A DNA stretch of 64,000 bases, taken from M3007 sp031398055 (GTDB lineage: Bacteria > Bacteroidota > Bacteroidia > Chitinophagales > Saprospiraceae). The DNA is taken from NCBI GenBank assembly GCA_031398055.1, contig JANNMS010000029.1, positions 1-64,000 on the forward strand, written 5' to 3'. Every line of letters begins with the position of its first letter. Within the stretch, counting starts at the first letter, position 1. The notes beneath the pieces are model-generated. The model was given only the letters and a program-made list of their open reading frames with translations. It did no database searches and was not told the origin of the DNA. The position numbers and the translations under genes were made by a program. Of the stretch, positions 48,517 through 56,954 are shown in pieces.

Positions 48517-50103
48517 ATGCAGCACAACATCGTCGGCCACCAAATTTTCACAAAATCCACCGAATCCATCGCCGGTTTTGACCCTGCGACCCGTCAATTT
48601 TTGCCCGAAAAATTCCCCGTCGCTACTTTTGAAATGGCCGATTTGGCTTTGCAAAAAGCGACCGCTGCGTTCCATATTTTTGGAAAAATGCCCGGCAAGC
48701 AACGCGCCATTTTCCTGCGTGCCATCGCCGAAGAAATTGAAAATCTCGGCAACTCGCTCATCAAAAAAGCGATAGCCGAAACCGGACTGCCCGAGCCTCG
48801 GCTGGTTGGCGAGCGCAGCCGGACCGTCGGCCAACTTCGGATGTTCGCACAACTTTTGGACGAGGGCAGTTTCGCCGAAGCTGTCATTGACACCGCGCTG
48901 CCCGACCGCCAACCGCTGCCGCGTGCCGACATCCGCCGGGTGCTCGTGCCGACAGGGTCAGTGGTCGTTTTTTCGGTCTCGAATTTTCCGTTGGCCTATT
49001 CGACGGCGGGCGGCGATGTCGCTTCGGCACTCGCTGCGGGTTGTCCGGTGATTGTCAAAGCGCACGAAAGTCATCCCGGAACGCACGCGCTCGTCGCCGA
49101 TGCCGTCCGGGCGGCTGCCGAAAAAACGGGGATGCCCGACGGTGTTTTTTCATCGCTTTTTGGGCGCGGTTTTGCGCTCGGCAAATATTTGGTGGAGCAT
49201 CCTTTGACAAAAAATGTGGCGTTCACCGGTTCGCAGGCCGGTGGCCGTGCGCTTTTTGACATGGCTGCAGCGCGACCTGAACCGATTCCGGTTTTTGCAG
49301 AAATGAGCAGCACGAACCCCGTTTTTCTGTTGCCAGAAAAAATTTCGGCAAATTCTGAAAACGTCGCCCGGCAACTTGCCGCTTCGATAAATATCAACGC
49401 GGGCCAATTTTGCACCTGCCCAGGCCTGATTTTTTTATTGGAAAATGCCGACACCCCGCAGTTTTTGGAGAATTTGAAAACGGCTTTCGCCACTTTTGCC
49501 CCGGTGACGATGCTCAACCCCGGTATTTTTCAAAATTTTGAAAAAAAGAAAACTGACGCGCTTGCTGAAAAAACAGTTTCCACCGAATTTGCCGCGACCC
49601 GCGACTCGGAAAAATTATCAGGTTTTGCGGCGGTTGCCAGTGTTTTTGGAAAGGATTTTTTGAAAAACCCAAAATTGCAGGACGAAGTTTTTGGCCCGTT
49701 TTCGCTGGTCGTTCGATGTAAAAACAAATCAGAAATGTTGAAAATCGCCGAGATTTTGGAAGGCCAACTGACCGCCACAATTTGGGCAGCCGATTCAGAA
49801 ATGAAACGCTGGACAGACCTTTTTGAAATTTTGGAAAGAAAAGCAGGCCGCCTGATTTTCAACGGTGTGCCAACGGGTTTGGAAGTTTGTGCGGCCATCC
49901 ACCACGGCGGACCGTATCCTGCGACGACCGACGGGCGATTTACGGCAGTCGGGTCGGGGGCGATTCGGCGGTTTTTGCGCCCCGTTTGTTTTCAGAATTT
50001 CCCGGAAAAAATGTTGCCCGCCGCGCTGCGAAATTCAAATCCACTGAAAATCTGGCGTTTGGTCAATGGCGAATGGACGAAGCAAAAGATTAAAAAGGGG
50101 TAA
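48517..50103 (+). CDS. Alpha-ketoglutaric semialdehyde dehydrogenase
   Basis: A 528-residue aldehyde dehydrogenase of the ketoglutaric semialdehyde (2,5-dioxovalerate) type, the last step of several sugar-acid and hydroxyproline pathways. Seen: the nucleotide-binding stretch SNFPLAYSTAGGDVASALAAG, KAHESHPGTHALV (NADP-type pocket), FTGSQAGGRALFDMAA, the base glutamate in FAEMSSTNPVFLLP and the nucleophile cysteine in INAGQFCTCPG. The C-terminal HHGGPYPATTDGRFTAVG motif is characteristic of this subgroup. The ATG before QHNIVGHQIF was selected. No kinase, dehydratase or transporter of a sugar-acid pathway lies nearby, so the exact route is unknown. Confidence 0.88.
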   Translation: MQHNIVGHQIFTKSTESIAGFDPATRQFLPEKFPVATFEMADLALQKATAAFHIFGKMPGKQRAIFLRAIAEEIENLGNSLIKKAIAETGLPEPRLVGERSRTVGQLRMFAQLLDEGSFAEAVIDTALPDRQPLPRADIRRVLVPTGSVVVFSVSNFPLAYSTAGGDVASALAAGCPVIVKAHESHPGTHALVADAVRAAAEKTGMPDGVFSSLFGRGFALGKYLVEHPLTKNVAFTGSQAGGRALFDMAAARPEPIPVFAEMSSTNPVFLLPEKISANSENVARQLAASININAGQFCTCPGLIFLLENADTPQFLENLKTAFATFAPVTMLNPGIFQNFEKKKTDALAEKTVSTEFAATRDSEKLSGFAAVASVFGKDFLKNPKLQDEVFGPFSLVVRCKNKSEMLKIAEILEGQLTATIWAADSEMKRWTDLFEILERKAGRLIFNGVPTGLEVCAAIHHGGPYPATTDGRFTAVGSGAIRRFLRPVCFQNFPEKMLPAALRNSNPLKIWRLVNGEWTKQKIKKG

Positions 50104-50117
50104 AAAAAGGTGGGAAT

Positions 50118-50156
50118 AAGACTTTGGCAAAACCGCTGCGGTTTTGCCAAAGTCTT
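50118..50156. terminator. Hairpin between convergent genes
   Basis: aagactttggcaaaaccgc pairs with gcggttttgccaaagtctt around a single central base; it lies between the dehydrogenase and the convergent HtrA-like gene and can serve both. Confidence 0.75.
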
Positions 50157-50183
50157 ATAAAAGTTGACAAATCGGTAAAATCG

Positions 50184-51146
50184 TCACCCCATTTCTCCCG
50201 GCCGCACCCCAAAACTTTTCAAATTCCCGTCCCGCAAAACCCAAATTTGAATCTCTCGCCCGATGCTTTCCGCGCCCAAAAACTTGTGCAAATCGTCAAT
50301 CGAATCCAGCGGTTTTCCCTCAAATTGGACAATCACATCGCCGCTGCGCAGCCCGGCGAGCGCGGCGGGGCTGTTATTTTCCATATTTTGAACCAAAATC
50401 CCACCTTTTGTGGGCAGTTGCATCGCGTTTGTCCATTTTGGCGGCAGCGGTACGGCTTGCGCCGAAATGCCGATGTAGCCGCGCCGAACCTTGCCTTTGA
50501 GCATCAATTGGCCGACGACAAACTCCGCCAAATTCGAGGCCACCGCAAAACACAAACCCTGCCCCTGCAAAATCATCGCCGTGTTCACCCCGATCACTTG
50601 GCCGAAAGAATTGACCAGCGGGCCGCCCGAATTTCCGGGGTTCAAAGCCGCGTCTGTTTGAATCACGTCGTCGATCAGCCGCCCGGTTTGCGTCCGCAGC
50701 GTCCGGCCGAGTGCCGAAACGACGCCCGCCGTCAAAGAATATTGAAAACCAAATGGGTTGCCGATGGCAATCGCGATTTGCCCGACCTGCAACAATTTGC
50801 TCGAACCAAAAGTGGCGGTCGCCAAATTCCGACCGTCAATTTTGACCACCGCGATGTCCGTCGCCGGGTCGTCGCCGATGATTTGGGCGGTGTAAATACT
50901 GCCGTCGGGCAGGCTGGCTTCGATGTTTTTCGCGCCCGAAACGACGTGGCTGTTCGTCACCAAAAAACCGTCGGTCGAAATCAGAAAACCGCTGCCCGTG
51001 TTGTCGGCAGGCTGGTTTTGGCGCGGCGGTTGCGGTTTTTGGACTTTCAAATGGACGACCGTTTTGCTCACTTTTTGGGCGACTTGCACGACGGTCTGCG
51101 AATAGGCATCCAACAATTGGCCGTCGCGGGCTGTGATATTTTCCAT
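50184..51146 (-). CDS. HtrA/DegP-like trypsin-type protease with PDZ domain
   Basis: A 320-residue serine protease. The triad is visible: H67 in VTNSHVVSGA, D97 in GDDPATDIAVVKID and S173 in LNPGNSGGPLVN. A single PDZ domain occupies about 225-315 (RRGYIGISAQA, LRSGDVIVQFEG, QIWVLRDG). There is no signal peptide or membrane anchor after the ATG at MENITARDG, so, unlike typical periplasmic DegP, the protein is predicted to be cytoplasmic; longer upstream frames look spurious because they overlap a DUF433 gene and contain no hydrophobic segment. It is a stand-alone gene, probably for protein quality control. Confidence 0.88.
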   Translation of the reverse strand: MENITARDGQLLDAYSQTVVQVAQKVSKTVVHLKVQKPQPPRQNQPADNTGSGFLISTDGFLVTNSHVVSGAKNIEASLPDGSIYTAQIIGDDPATDIAVVKIDGRNLATATFGSSKLLQVGQIAIAIGNPFGFQYSLTAGVVSALGRTLRTQTGRLIDDVIQTDAALNPGNSGGPLVNSFGQVIGVNTAMILQGQGLCFAVASNLAEFVVGQLMLKGKVRRGYIGISAQAVPLPPKWTNAMQLPTKGGILVQNMENNSPAALAGLRSGDVIVQFEGKPLDSIDDLHKFLGAESIGREIQIWVLRDGNLKSFGVRPGEMG

Positions 51147-51223
51147 GAAAAATTTAGATTTTGGAAAATCGTGGGCGAGAATTGTGCCAGCGGGGGAGTG
51201 GCTGACAAAATGGCGGGAGAAAT

Positions 51224-51421
51224 TTAAACCGCAAAAAGAATGCAAGCATTGATATCGTCCCGCTCCAAAAACGGGTAATCCGCCAAAATTTCGGCGTGCG
51301 TCATGTCCCCGGCCAGCAGTTCCAACATCTGAGAAACGGTGAACCGCATCTGCCGGATGCAAGGTTTCCCCTTGCAAACGTTCGGGTTGATGGTGATTCT
51401 TTCGAGCAGTTTTTTATTCAT
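51224..51421 (-). CDS. Orphan DUF433 antitoxin-like protein
   Basis: A 65-residue DUF433 protein: VCKGKPCIRQMRFTVSQMLE, then AGDMTHAEILADYPFLERDD. It resembles the antitoxin of the DUF433/DUF5615 pair in this window but ends early (NACILFAV), lacking about ten C-terminal residues, and no DUF5615 toxin is beside it. It may be a relic of a lost module, an anti-addiction protein for the other locus, or a plain DNA-binding protein. The protease gene starts 77 bp downstream. Confidence 0.75.
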   Translation of the reverse strand: MNKKLLERITINPNVCKGKPCIRQMRFTVSQMLELLAGDMTHAEILADYPFLERDDINACILFAV

Positions 51422-51495
51422 TTTTCAAAAATTTAAAGAAAAATAGCCTTGTTTGGTCGTGCAAGTTTAGGGGTTTTTCAGCCAATCGAAAAAAA

Positions 51496-51909
51496 TCAGG
51501 CCATTTCCACCGCCGCATCCATCGAAATTTCCCCCGTCAAAATCCGCTGCACCGGGCATTTATCCGCCACCGCGACCAATTTTCCACGCTGCTCATCGGT
51601 CAAATCGCCCGTCAATTTTACCTGCGTTTTGATTTGGGTAAAAGTTTTGCCGTCCCGTTTTTCAGTTTCCATTTCACAAAAAACGTCCACGTCGTCGAGT
51701 GTTGTCCAACCTTGCCGCCGGGCAAAAAACCGGATGGTCATGGCTTTGCAGGCCGACAAACTGGCCAAAAGCAGTTCGCTGGGACTGAAACCAAGGCCTG
51801 TCCCGTTCAATTCGATGGGTTCGTCGGCGAGGTAGCCGTGCGTTTTTCCGGCCAAAATTGTTTGGAAACCGGTAGGGATGTTTTTGGCGGAGATGGTGGT
51901 TTTGCTCAT
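51496..51909 (-). CDS. OsmC/Ohr-family protein
   Basis: A 137-residue protein of the OsmC/YhfA-like family, which reduces organic hydroperoxides or handles thiols with two redox cysteines. These are seen at C54 (SLSACKAMTIRFF) and C118 (VADKCPVQRIL), with the usual GLGFSPSELLLASLSAC approach to the first. The length is normal. It is a single gene with no clear operon; a role in oxidative stress protection is inferred from the family. Confidence 0.92.
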   Translation of the reverse strand: MSKTTISAKNIPTGFQTILAGKTHGYLADEPIELNGTGLGFSPSELLLASLSACKAMTIRFFARRQGWTTLDDVDVFCEMETEKRDGKTFTQIKTQVKLTGDLTDEQRGKLVAVADKCPVQRILTGEISMDAAVEMA

Positions 51910-52152
51910 TTTTTTATTGAAAAATTTAAAAGTGATGCGTCAAAAGTAGCCAATTCTTCAATTTTAAAATTTTCCCTGCGCCACTGTGTAATTTTTTTCA
52001 AAAAAAACATCCCACCAAAAATGCGGTTCCGGCGCGACCCGCCCGCCGCATTTTTCCTTTCCTTTTTATCCATTTGCCCAAACTGTGCTGTTTTTATCTG
52101 AGTTGGAATGCTCGGAAAATCACCTTTTTTTCATCAAAAAAATTTTTCAGCC

Positions 52153-54174
52153 ATGCGAAATCTTTTTTTTCTCGCACTCACTTTTTGCCTCGCGGCAAAT
52201 GTTTACCACCCAACTTCCACCTCCATTTTGACTGGAAAAGTCAAAGATTTTGACACCGGCGAAGACCTCGTCGGCGCATCGGTCAAAATTTTGAAAGGCA
52301 CAGATTTGGTGCGCGGCGGCGTGACCAATTACGATGGCGAGTACCGTTTTACGGGTCTCGAACCCGGGATTTACGATGTCGAAGTGAGTTACACGGGTTA
52401 TCAAAATGAAAGAATTACGAACGTGCAGGTTTTGGATGGACAAATTAATTATTTGGATGTCAAATTGAAAACCGGGCAAGCACTTCAAGAAGTCGTCATC
52501 AAAGAATACAAAATTCCGCTAATTTCAAAAGAAGAGACGAGCGGCGGCCAAACTTTGACTTCCCAAACCATCCGAAACCTGCCGTCCCGAAACGTGAATG
52601 CCATCGTGGCAACTTCCGCAGGCGCGACTTCGGTTGACGGCCCAGCAGTGAACATCCGAGGTTCGCGCTCGCCTGCCGACATTATTTATGTTGATGGAAT
52701 TCAGGTTGCTGGAAAGCCAGCGCCGAGTCAGCATTTTTCAAAAAAAGAAAAAAAACGAGCCGAAAAACGGGAGCAAAAAATCACGGCCGACACGATTTTT
52801 CCCGACGAATCGAACCGCGAACAGTACAATCAAATCATCGAAAACCCATTTTTGGATGCCGAAAAAACGCCCATTTCCACTTTTTCAATTGACGTGGACG
52901 TGGCGTCGTACTCCAACATCCGCCGTTTTTTGGACGACGACGAAATGCCGCCCGCCGACGCCGTCCGCATCGAAGAAATGCTCAATTATTTTGACTATGA
53001 CTACCCAAAACCAACTGAAAATCAAGCGTTCCGGGCCGTGACCGAACTCGGAATTTGCCCATGGCAGCCCGAAAACCGCCTGCTTTTGGTCGCATTGCAA
53101 GGCCGTGAAATGGACGCCGGGCAGTTGCCGCCGAGCAATTTTGTGTTTTTGGTGGATGTCTCGGGGAGCATGAACGAGGTCAATAAATTGCCGCTCGTCA
53201 AAACTTCGCTCGAACTTTTGACCGAAAATTTGAGGCCGATTGACCGCGTTTCGATGGTCGTTTATGCCGGGGCTGCGGGTCTCGTTTTGCCACCGACGGC
53301 TGGAAATGAAAAGGCACGCATCCGGGCAGCCATCCAAAATTTGAATGCGGGCGGAAGCACGGCGGGCGGCGCGGGCATCGAATTGGCCTACAAAATTGCA
53401 CATGAAAATTTCATGAAAAATGGCAACAACCGGGTCGTTTTGTGCACCGATGGCGACTTCAATGTGGGCGTGTCGAGCGAGGCAGATTTGACGCAACTGA
53501 TTGAAAAACAAAGAGAAACGGGTGTTTATCTTTCTGTTTTGGGTTTCGGAACTGGAAATTATCAAGATGGAAAAATGCAGGCTCTCGCCGACAAAGGCAA
53601 CGGAAATCATGCCTACATTGATGGTCTGGCCGAGGCCAAAAAAGTGATGGTCAAAGAGTTTGGCGGGTCGTTTTTTACCATCGCAAAAGATGTAAAATTG
53701 CAACTCGATTTCAACCCGGCGGCGGTCGAAAGTTACCGTTTGATTGGCTACGAAAACCGGATGTTGGCCGCCGAGGATTTTGAAAATGATAAAAAAGATG
53801 CCGGTGAACTCGGCGTCGGCCACCGCGTGACGGCACTTTACGAAATCAAACCGAGGCACGACGACCGCGAACACACACATTTGATGGACTTAAAATTTCG
53901 GTTCAAAAAACCGTCGGGCAACGCGCCGAGCGAGTTGATTGAACAAAAAGTAGCCGAAATTCCGGCCATCGAAATGTCTGAAAATTTCAGGTTGGCCGCC
54001 GCAGTCGCCGAGTTTGGTTTGCTGCTGCGCGATTCAAAATTTAAGGGAAATGCGAGTTGGAAAACTTGCCTCGTTGCCGCAAAAACGGCGGCGAAAAATG
54101 ACCGGAATGGCTACCGGAAAGAATTGGTGGAGTTGATTGAAATGGCAGAAGAAGTTGCCGCCGAGCGGAAATAA
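52153..54174 (+). CDS. VWA protein with CarboxypepD-reg and TonB-plug-like segments
   Basis: A 673-residue exported protein. After a signal peptide (about 1-16) comes a carboxypeptidase-like regulatory domain (about 22-105: TGKVKDFDTGEDLVGASV, YDGEYRFTGLEPG). Residues about 110-190 look like the plug of a TonB receptor (ALQEVVIKEYKIPL, RNVNAIVATSAG, AVNIRGSRSPADIIYVDG) although no barrel follows. Then a YfbK-type module: the VWF N-terminal part (about 225-320, FSIDVDVASYSNIRRFL), the VWA domain with MIDAS DVSGSMN (D335, S337, S339) and the C-terminal DUF3520-like domain (GVGHRVTALYEIKPR). It probably binds partner proteins in a metal-dependent way. The fused plug could be a relic or a docking element. 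Confidence 0.88.
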   Translation: MRNLFFLALTFCLAANVYHPTSTSILTGKVKDFDTGEDLVGASVKILKGTDLVRGGVTNYDGEYRFTGLEPGIYDVEVSYTGYQNERITNVQVLDGQINYLDVKLKTGQALQEVVIKEYKIPLISKEETSGGQTLTSQTIRNLPSRNVNAIVATSAGATSVDGPAVNIRGSRSPADIIYVDGIQVAGKPAPSQHFSKKEKKRAEKREQKITADTIFPDESNREQYNQIIENPFLDAEKTPISTFSIDVDVASYSNIRRFLDDDEMPPADAVRIEEMLNYFDYDYPKPTENQAFRAVTELGICPWQPENRLLLVALQGREMDAGQLPPSNFVFLVDVSGSMNEVNKLPLVKTSLELLTENLRPIDRVSMVVYAGAAGLVLPPTAGNEKARIRAAIQNLNAGGSTAGGAGIELAYKIAHENFMKNGNNRVVLCTDGDFNVGVSSEADLTQLIEKQRETGVYLSVLGFGTGNYQDGKMQALADKGNGNHAYIDGLAEAKKVMVKEFGGSFFTIAKDVKLQLDFNPAAVESYRLIGYENRMLAAEDFENDKKDAGELGVGHRVTALYEIKPRHDDREHTHLMDLKFRFKKPSGNAPSELIEQKVAEIPAIEMSENFRLAAAVAEFGLLLRDSKFKGNASWKTCLVAAKTAAKNDRNGYRKELVELIEMAEEVAAERK

Positions 54175-54263
54175 TTGGAACACGGATTAAAAGGATTGGA
54201 CACGGATTTAAAAAAAACACCTGAAAATCCGTGTCCAATCCGTTTAATCCGTGTTCCAATTAT
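54171..54263. repeat. Hairpin, 39-bp arms, overlapping the VWA stop codon
   Basis: Arms 54171-54209 and 54225-54263 pair with one mismatch around a 15-nt loop. Each arm contains two copies of cacggatt. The left arm includes the VWA gene's stop codon. Confidence 0.85.
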
Positions 54264-54308
54264 CATCAGGTTTCCACGTTTGAGCCACATTTTTCAAATA
54301 AAAATATC

Positions 54309-55991
54309 ATGCAAAAATTAATTTTCACGCTATTTTCACTCTTTTTCATCTCCAAAATTGCCTCGGCCACCGAAATCCGCACCCCGTCCGAAATCAAATC
54401 CGTCACCGTTTACCGAAGCGGCGCGCGGTTGACCAACGAGGCACGCGTCACGCTGCCCGCCGGGCGTTCGGAAGTCGTTTTTGAAAACCTTTCGCCGTTT
54501 TTTAATGCCAACAGTTTGCAAGTCCGGCTGGCTGGCGGCGGGGCGAGTTTGCTGTCGGCCATTTTTCGGGTAAGAAATTTGGATGAAAATATCGTCTCGT
54601 CTGAGACGAGACCGCGCTTCGTTTCGCTCCGCGATTCGATTGTGTTGTTCGGTGACAAACTCGCGGCACTCGCCGACGAGCGAGAAGTTTTTCAAAACGA
54701 AAGTATTTTAATTTCAAAAAAATCGGACGAAATGGGCATCCCGGCCAGCGGTGAAAAACCCGTTTTTGAAGTGGTTGACTTGGAAAAACTGGCACAGTTT
54801 TACAACCGTCGCCAATTGGAAATCAAAAAATCGCTGCGAAAACTCGAACTTGACGAGCGCGATTTGCGGAAGCAACTCAAAAAAATGAACGAAGGCCTGC
54901 AAAAAATTCAGTCCAATTATTTGGCTAGCACAGGCGAAATCGTCCTGCGTTTGGACGCACCGACCGGGCAAACCCTCCAAATTTCGTGCATTTATCTGGT
55001 CAACGAGGCGGGTTGGTCGCCACTTTACGATTTGCGTTGCGAGGGTTTGGACAAATCGCTGCGCATCATTTCGAAAGCAAACGTGGTCAACCGGACGGGT
55101 TTTGATTGGAAAAATGTCAAGTTGAGTTTGTCATCCGCGCTGCCGTTTTCAAACAATGATCGGCCGATTTTGTACCCGGTTTTTGTGGATTTTCGGGTCG
55201 TAAATATTTACGCGGGCAATCAAAATGAAATTTACCAACAAAAAAAAGACCTCGGTCGGGCGCAGGAATACAATTTGCAAAGTCAACAAAATATCGCTTC
55301 GATCCCCGGCCAAAGTTCAATTGATGGTGCGGATGTTTTGACTCCGGGCAGTCGCGACGCCGACGGAAATGATGAAAACGCTACCAATTTTGACATCGTG
55401 GCTTTGCAAGACATCGCGTCCGACGGCAAGGAAAACACGATTTTGATGACCGAACAAGACGCGCCCGCTGAATATTGGTACCATTCCGTGCCGAAAATCG
55501 ACCCGTCGGTTTACCTGATTGCAAAAGTCCCGGACTTCGGTCGGTACAATCTTTTGCGGGGCACGGCGAACATTTTTTTTGGTGAAAATTTTGTCGGCCA
55601 AACCAACATCAACCCAAACGTGGCCTCCGACACGCTGCTGCTTTCGCTTGGCCGCGACGACCAAATCACGATAAAACGCGTGAAACCAAAGGATTTTACC
55701 GAACGAAAAAAGATTTTCGGCCAGACGGTGAAAGAGACGTATTTATATGAAATCACGGTGGTCAACAACAAATCGCTGGCCGTGAAAATCGAAATCCTCG
55801 ACCAATTGCCCATTTCAAAACAAAAAGATATCGAGGTCGAACTGCTCGAATCGGACGGCGCGAAATACACCGCGGCGTTCGGAAAATTGGAGTGGGAGAC
55901 GGACGTCGCGCCGGGAAAAGTGCGGAAAATCAGGTTTTCGTATTCGATGAAATATCCGAAAGGGCGGGAAGTTTCGGTTTTGAAAAATTAA
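54309..55991 (+). CDS. DUF4140/DUF4139 (MuiA-like) protein
   Basis: A 560-residue exported protein. Signal peptide about 1-20 (IASATEI). The N-terminal DUF4140 domain (about 22-115) has SVTVYRSGARLTNEARVTLP and FENLSPFFNANSLQVRL; a long coiled coil (about 155-215) follows; the DUF4139 domain covers about 225-560 with VNEAGWSPLYDLRC, VVNRTGFDWKNVKLSLSSA, PAEYWYHSVPKIDPSVYL and DQLPISKQKDIEVEL. The family is sometimes called mucoidy inhibitor A, with no known reaction. A low-complexity insert (about 335-400, rich in N, D and Q) sits inside DUF4139. A 19-bp palindrome is read in frame early in the gene. The start avoids translation of the upstream hairpin. Confidence 0.85.
   Translation: MQKLIFTLFSLFFISKIASATEIRTPSEIKSVTVYRSGARLTNEARVTLPAGRSEVVFENLSPFFNANSLQVRLAGGGASLLSAIFRVRNLDENIVSSETRPRFVSLRDSIVLFGDKLAALADEREVFQNESILISKKSDEMGIPASGEKPVFEVVDLEKLAQFYNRRQLEIKKSLRKLELDERDLRKQLKKMNEGLQKIQSNYLASTGEIVLRLDAPTGQTLQISCIYLVNEAGWSPLYDLRCEGLDKSLRIISKANVVNRTGFDWKNVKLSLSSALPFSNNDRPILYPVFVDFRVVNIYAGNQNEIYQQKKDLGRAQEYNLQSQQNIASIPGQSSIDGADVLTPGSRDADGNDENATNFDIVALQDIASDGKENTILMTEQDAPAEYWYHSVPKIDPSVYLIAKVPDFGRYNLLRGTANIFFGENFVGQTNINPNVASDTLLLSLGRDDQITIKRVKPKDFTERKKIFGQTVKETYLYEITVVNNKSLAVKIEILDQLPISKQKDIEVELLESDGAKYTAAFGKLEWETDVAPGKVRKIRFSYSMKYPKGREVSVLKN
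54594..54612. repeat. In-frame 19-bp palindrome in DUF4139 gene
   Basis: gtctcgtct-g-agacgagac; read as part of IVSSETRPRF between the DUF4140 domain and the coiled coil. Confidence 0.55.
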
Positions 55992-56002
55992 AAACCAGTT
56001 GC

Positions 56003-56043
56003 AGGCAGAAATCCTATTTTTTGAAAAAATAGGATTTCTGCCT
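56003..56043. repeat. Perfect 20-bp-arm hairpin, one-base loop
   Basis: Arms 56003-56022 and 56024-56043 are exact complements. It follows the DUF4139 stop by 11 bp and precedes the Uma2 gene by 29 bp; it may be a terminator, though the T-run is inside the stem. Confidence 0.8.
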
Positions 56044-56072
56044 ACCTTTCAACCGAAAAAATAAAGAAAAAC

Positions 56073-56714
56073 ATGGTTTCTACCACCATTTCAAGAACGC
56101 CTGCCCCCGTAATTTTGCCAAAACCGACGGGCGGTGGGCGAAAAATCCCGGAGCGGCTCGTCCGGGAAACGATTGACGGCGTGCCGTTTTATTATCGCGG
56201 CTTTCGGTCGGTTTTGAACAAAACGAAAACTTTTGAGGAAATTATGGCAGACAGTTCTTTCCAAATCGGTTTGAAAAACGAAATCGCCGATTTTCTAAAG
56301 CTCAAATTGGGCAAGGAAAAATACCGGATTTGGGCGGGCGAAACGGGCGTTCACCTCAGCCCACGAATCAATTTGGGTCTGGACGTGGTGGTTTATGAAA
56401 AATCGGCCTTGCCAAAAGAGAAAATTGACAATCATTATGCCTCCGTTGCGCCCGAATTGGTCGTCGAAATTGATATTGATGTGGAACTCGGCGACCGCCA
56501 AAAAAACATTTTTTTGGATTATGTCATCCCCAAAACTCGTCGGCTGCTCGATTTTGGGTGCAAACGCGTGGTCTGGTTTTTTTCAAAAGAAAAGAAAATC
56601 TTGATTGCCACGCCGACTTCTGCCATTCAAAGTCAAGATTGGTCGGAGGCCGTTGAGTTGATGCCGGGCGTTTCTTTGGAAGTTGAAAAATTGATTGAAG
56701 CGGCGGAGATTTGA
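56073..56714 (+). CDS. Uma2-family (DUF820) PD-(D/E)XK-like protein
   Basis: A 213-residue protein of the Uma2/DUF820 family, predicted nucleases of the restriction-endonuclease fold. The core is visible as GLDVVVYEKSALPKEKI and APELVVEIDIDVELGDR, giving the D...ExD/ExK-type site, followed by KNIFLDYVIPKTRRLLDFG and a VVWFFSKEKKILIATP strand pair. Uma2 proteins abound in cyanobacteria and in some Bacteroidota, often as many paralogues with no known role. A strong terminator follows. No partner gene is adjacent. Confidence 0.82.
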   Translation: MVSTTISRTPAPVILPKPTGGGRKIPERLVRETIDGVPFYYRGFRSVLNKTKTFEEIMADSSFQIGLKNEIADFLKLKLGKEKYRIWAGETGVHLSPRINLGLDVVVYEKSALPKEKIDNHYASVAPELVVEIDIDVELGDRQKNIFLDYVIPKTRRLLDFGCKRVVWFFSKEKKILIATPTSAIQSQDWSEAVELMPGVSLEVEKLIEAAEI

Positions 56715-56758
56715 GTTTTTGCATTTCACATTCGGCAACCCGTTTTCTGCCCAACCAA

Positions 56759-56797
56759 AATGTCCCCCGGTCGAATCGCGCCGGGGGACATTTTTCA
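56759..56797. terminator. Bidirectional rho-independent terminator
   Basis: aaaatgtcccccgg pairs with ccgggggacattttt around tcgaatcgcg; A- and T-runs flank the stem. Confidence 0.9.
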
Positions 56798-56818
56798 TTT
56801 TTGGTAATTTCGGGTTGG

Positions 56819-56927
56819 TTTCAAACACATAGGTCACAGAGGGGTTTTCACGTAGAAAACATAGGGTTTCTGGTCAAAAAACTATGTTTTCTATGTGAAA
56901 ACCCCTCTGTGACCTATGTATTTGAAA
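56819..56927. repeat. Long hairpin, 46-bp arms, 17-nt loop
   Basis: Arms 56819-56864 and 56882-56927 pair with two mismatches around ggtttctggtcaaaaaa. The loop-proximal part (agaaaacatag / ctatgttttct) resembles hairpins A and B, and the loop length is the same, so this is probably the same family. Confidence 0.9.
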
Positions 56928-56954
56928 CTTTTTTTAAAACTAAAATTTTTTGAG

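Noticed and set aside
50124..51227. Plus-strand open frame of 367 codons
   Set aside because: Lies wholly over the HtrA-like protease, whose triad and PDZ motifs are intact; the antisense product has no recognisable pattern.
51147..51377. Upstream extension of the HtrA-like gene by 77 codons
   Set aside because: Overlaps the DUF433 gene in another frame and gives no usable signal peptide.
52885..53880. Minus-strand open frame of 331 codons
   Set aside because: Antisense to the VWA domain, which has an intact MIDAS motif.
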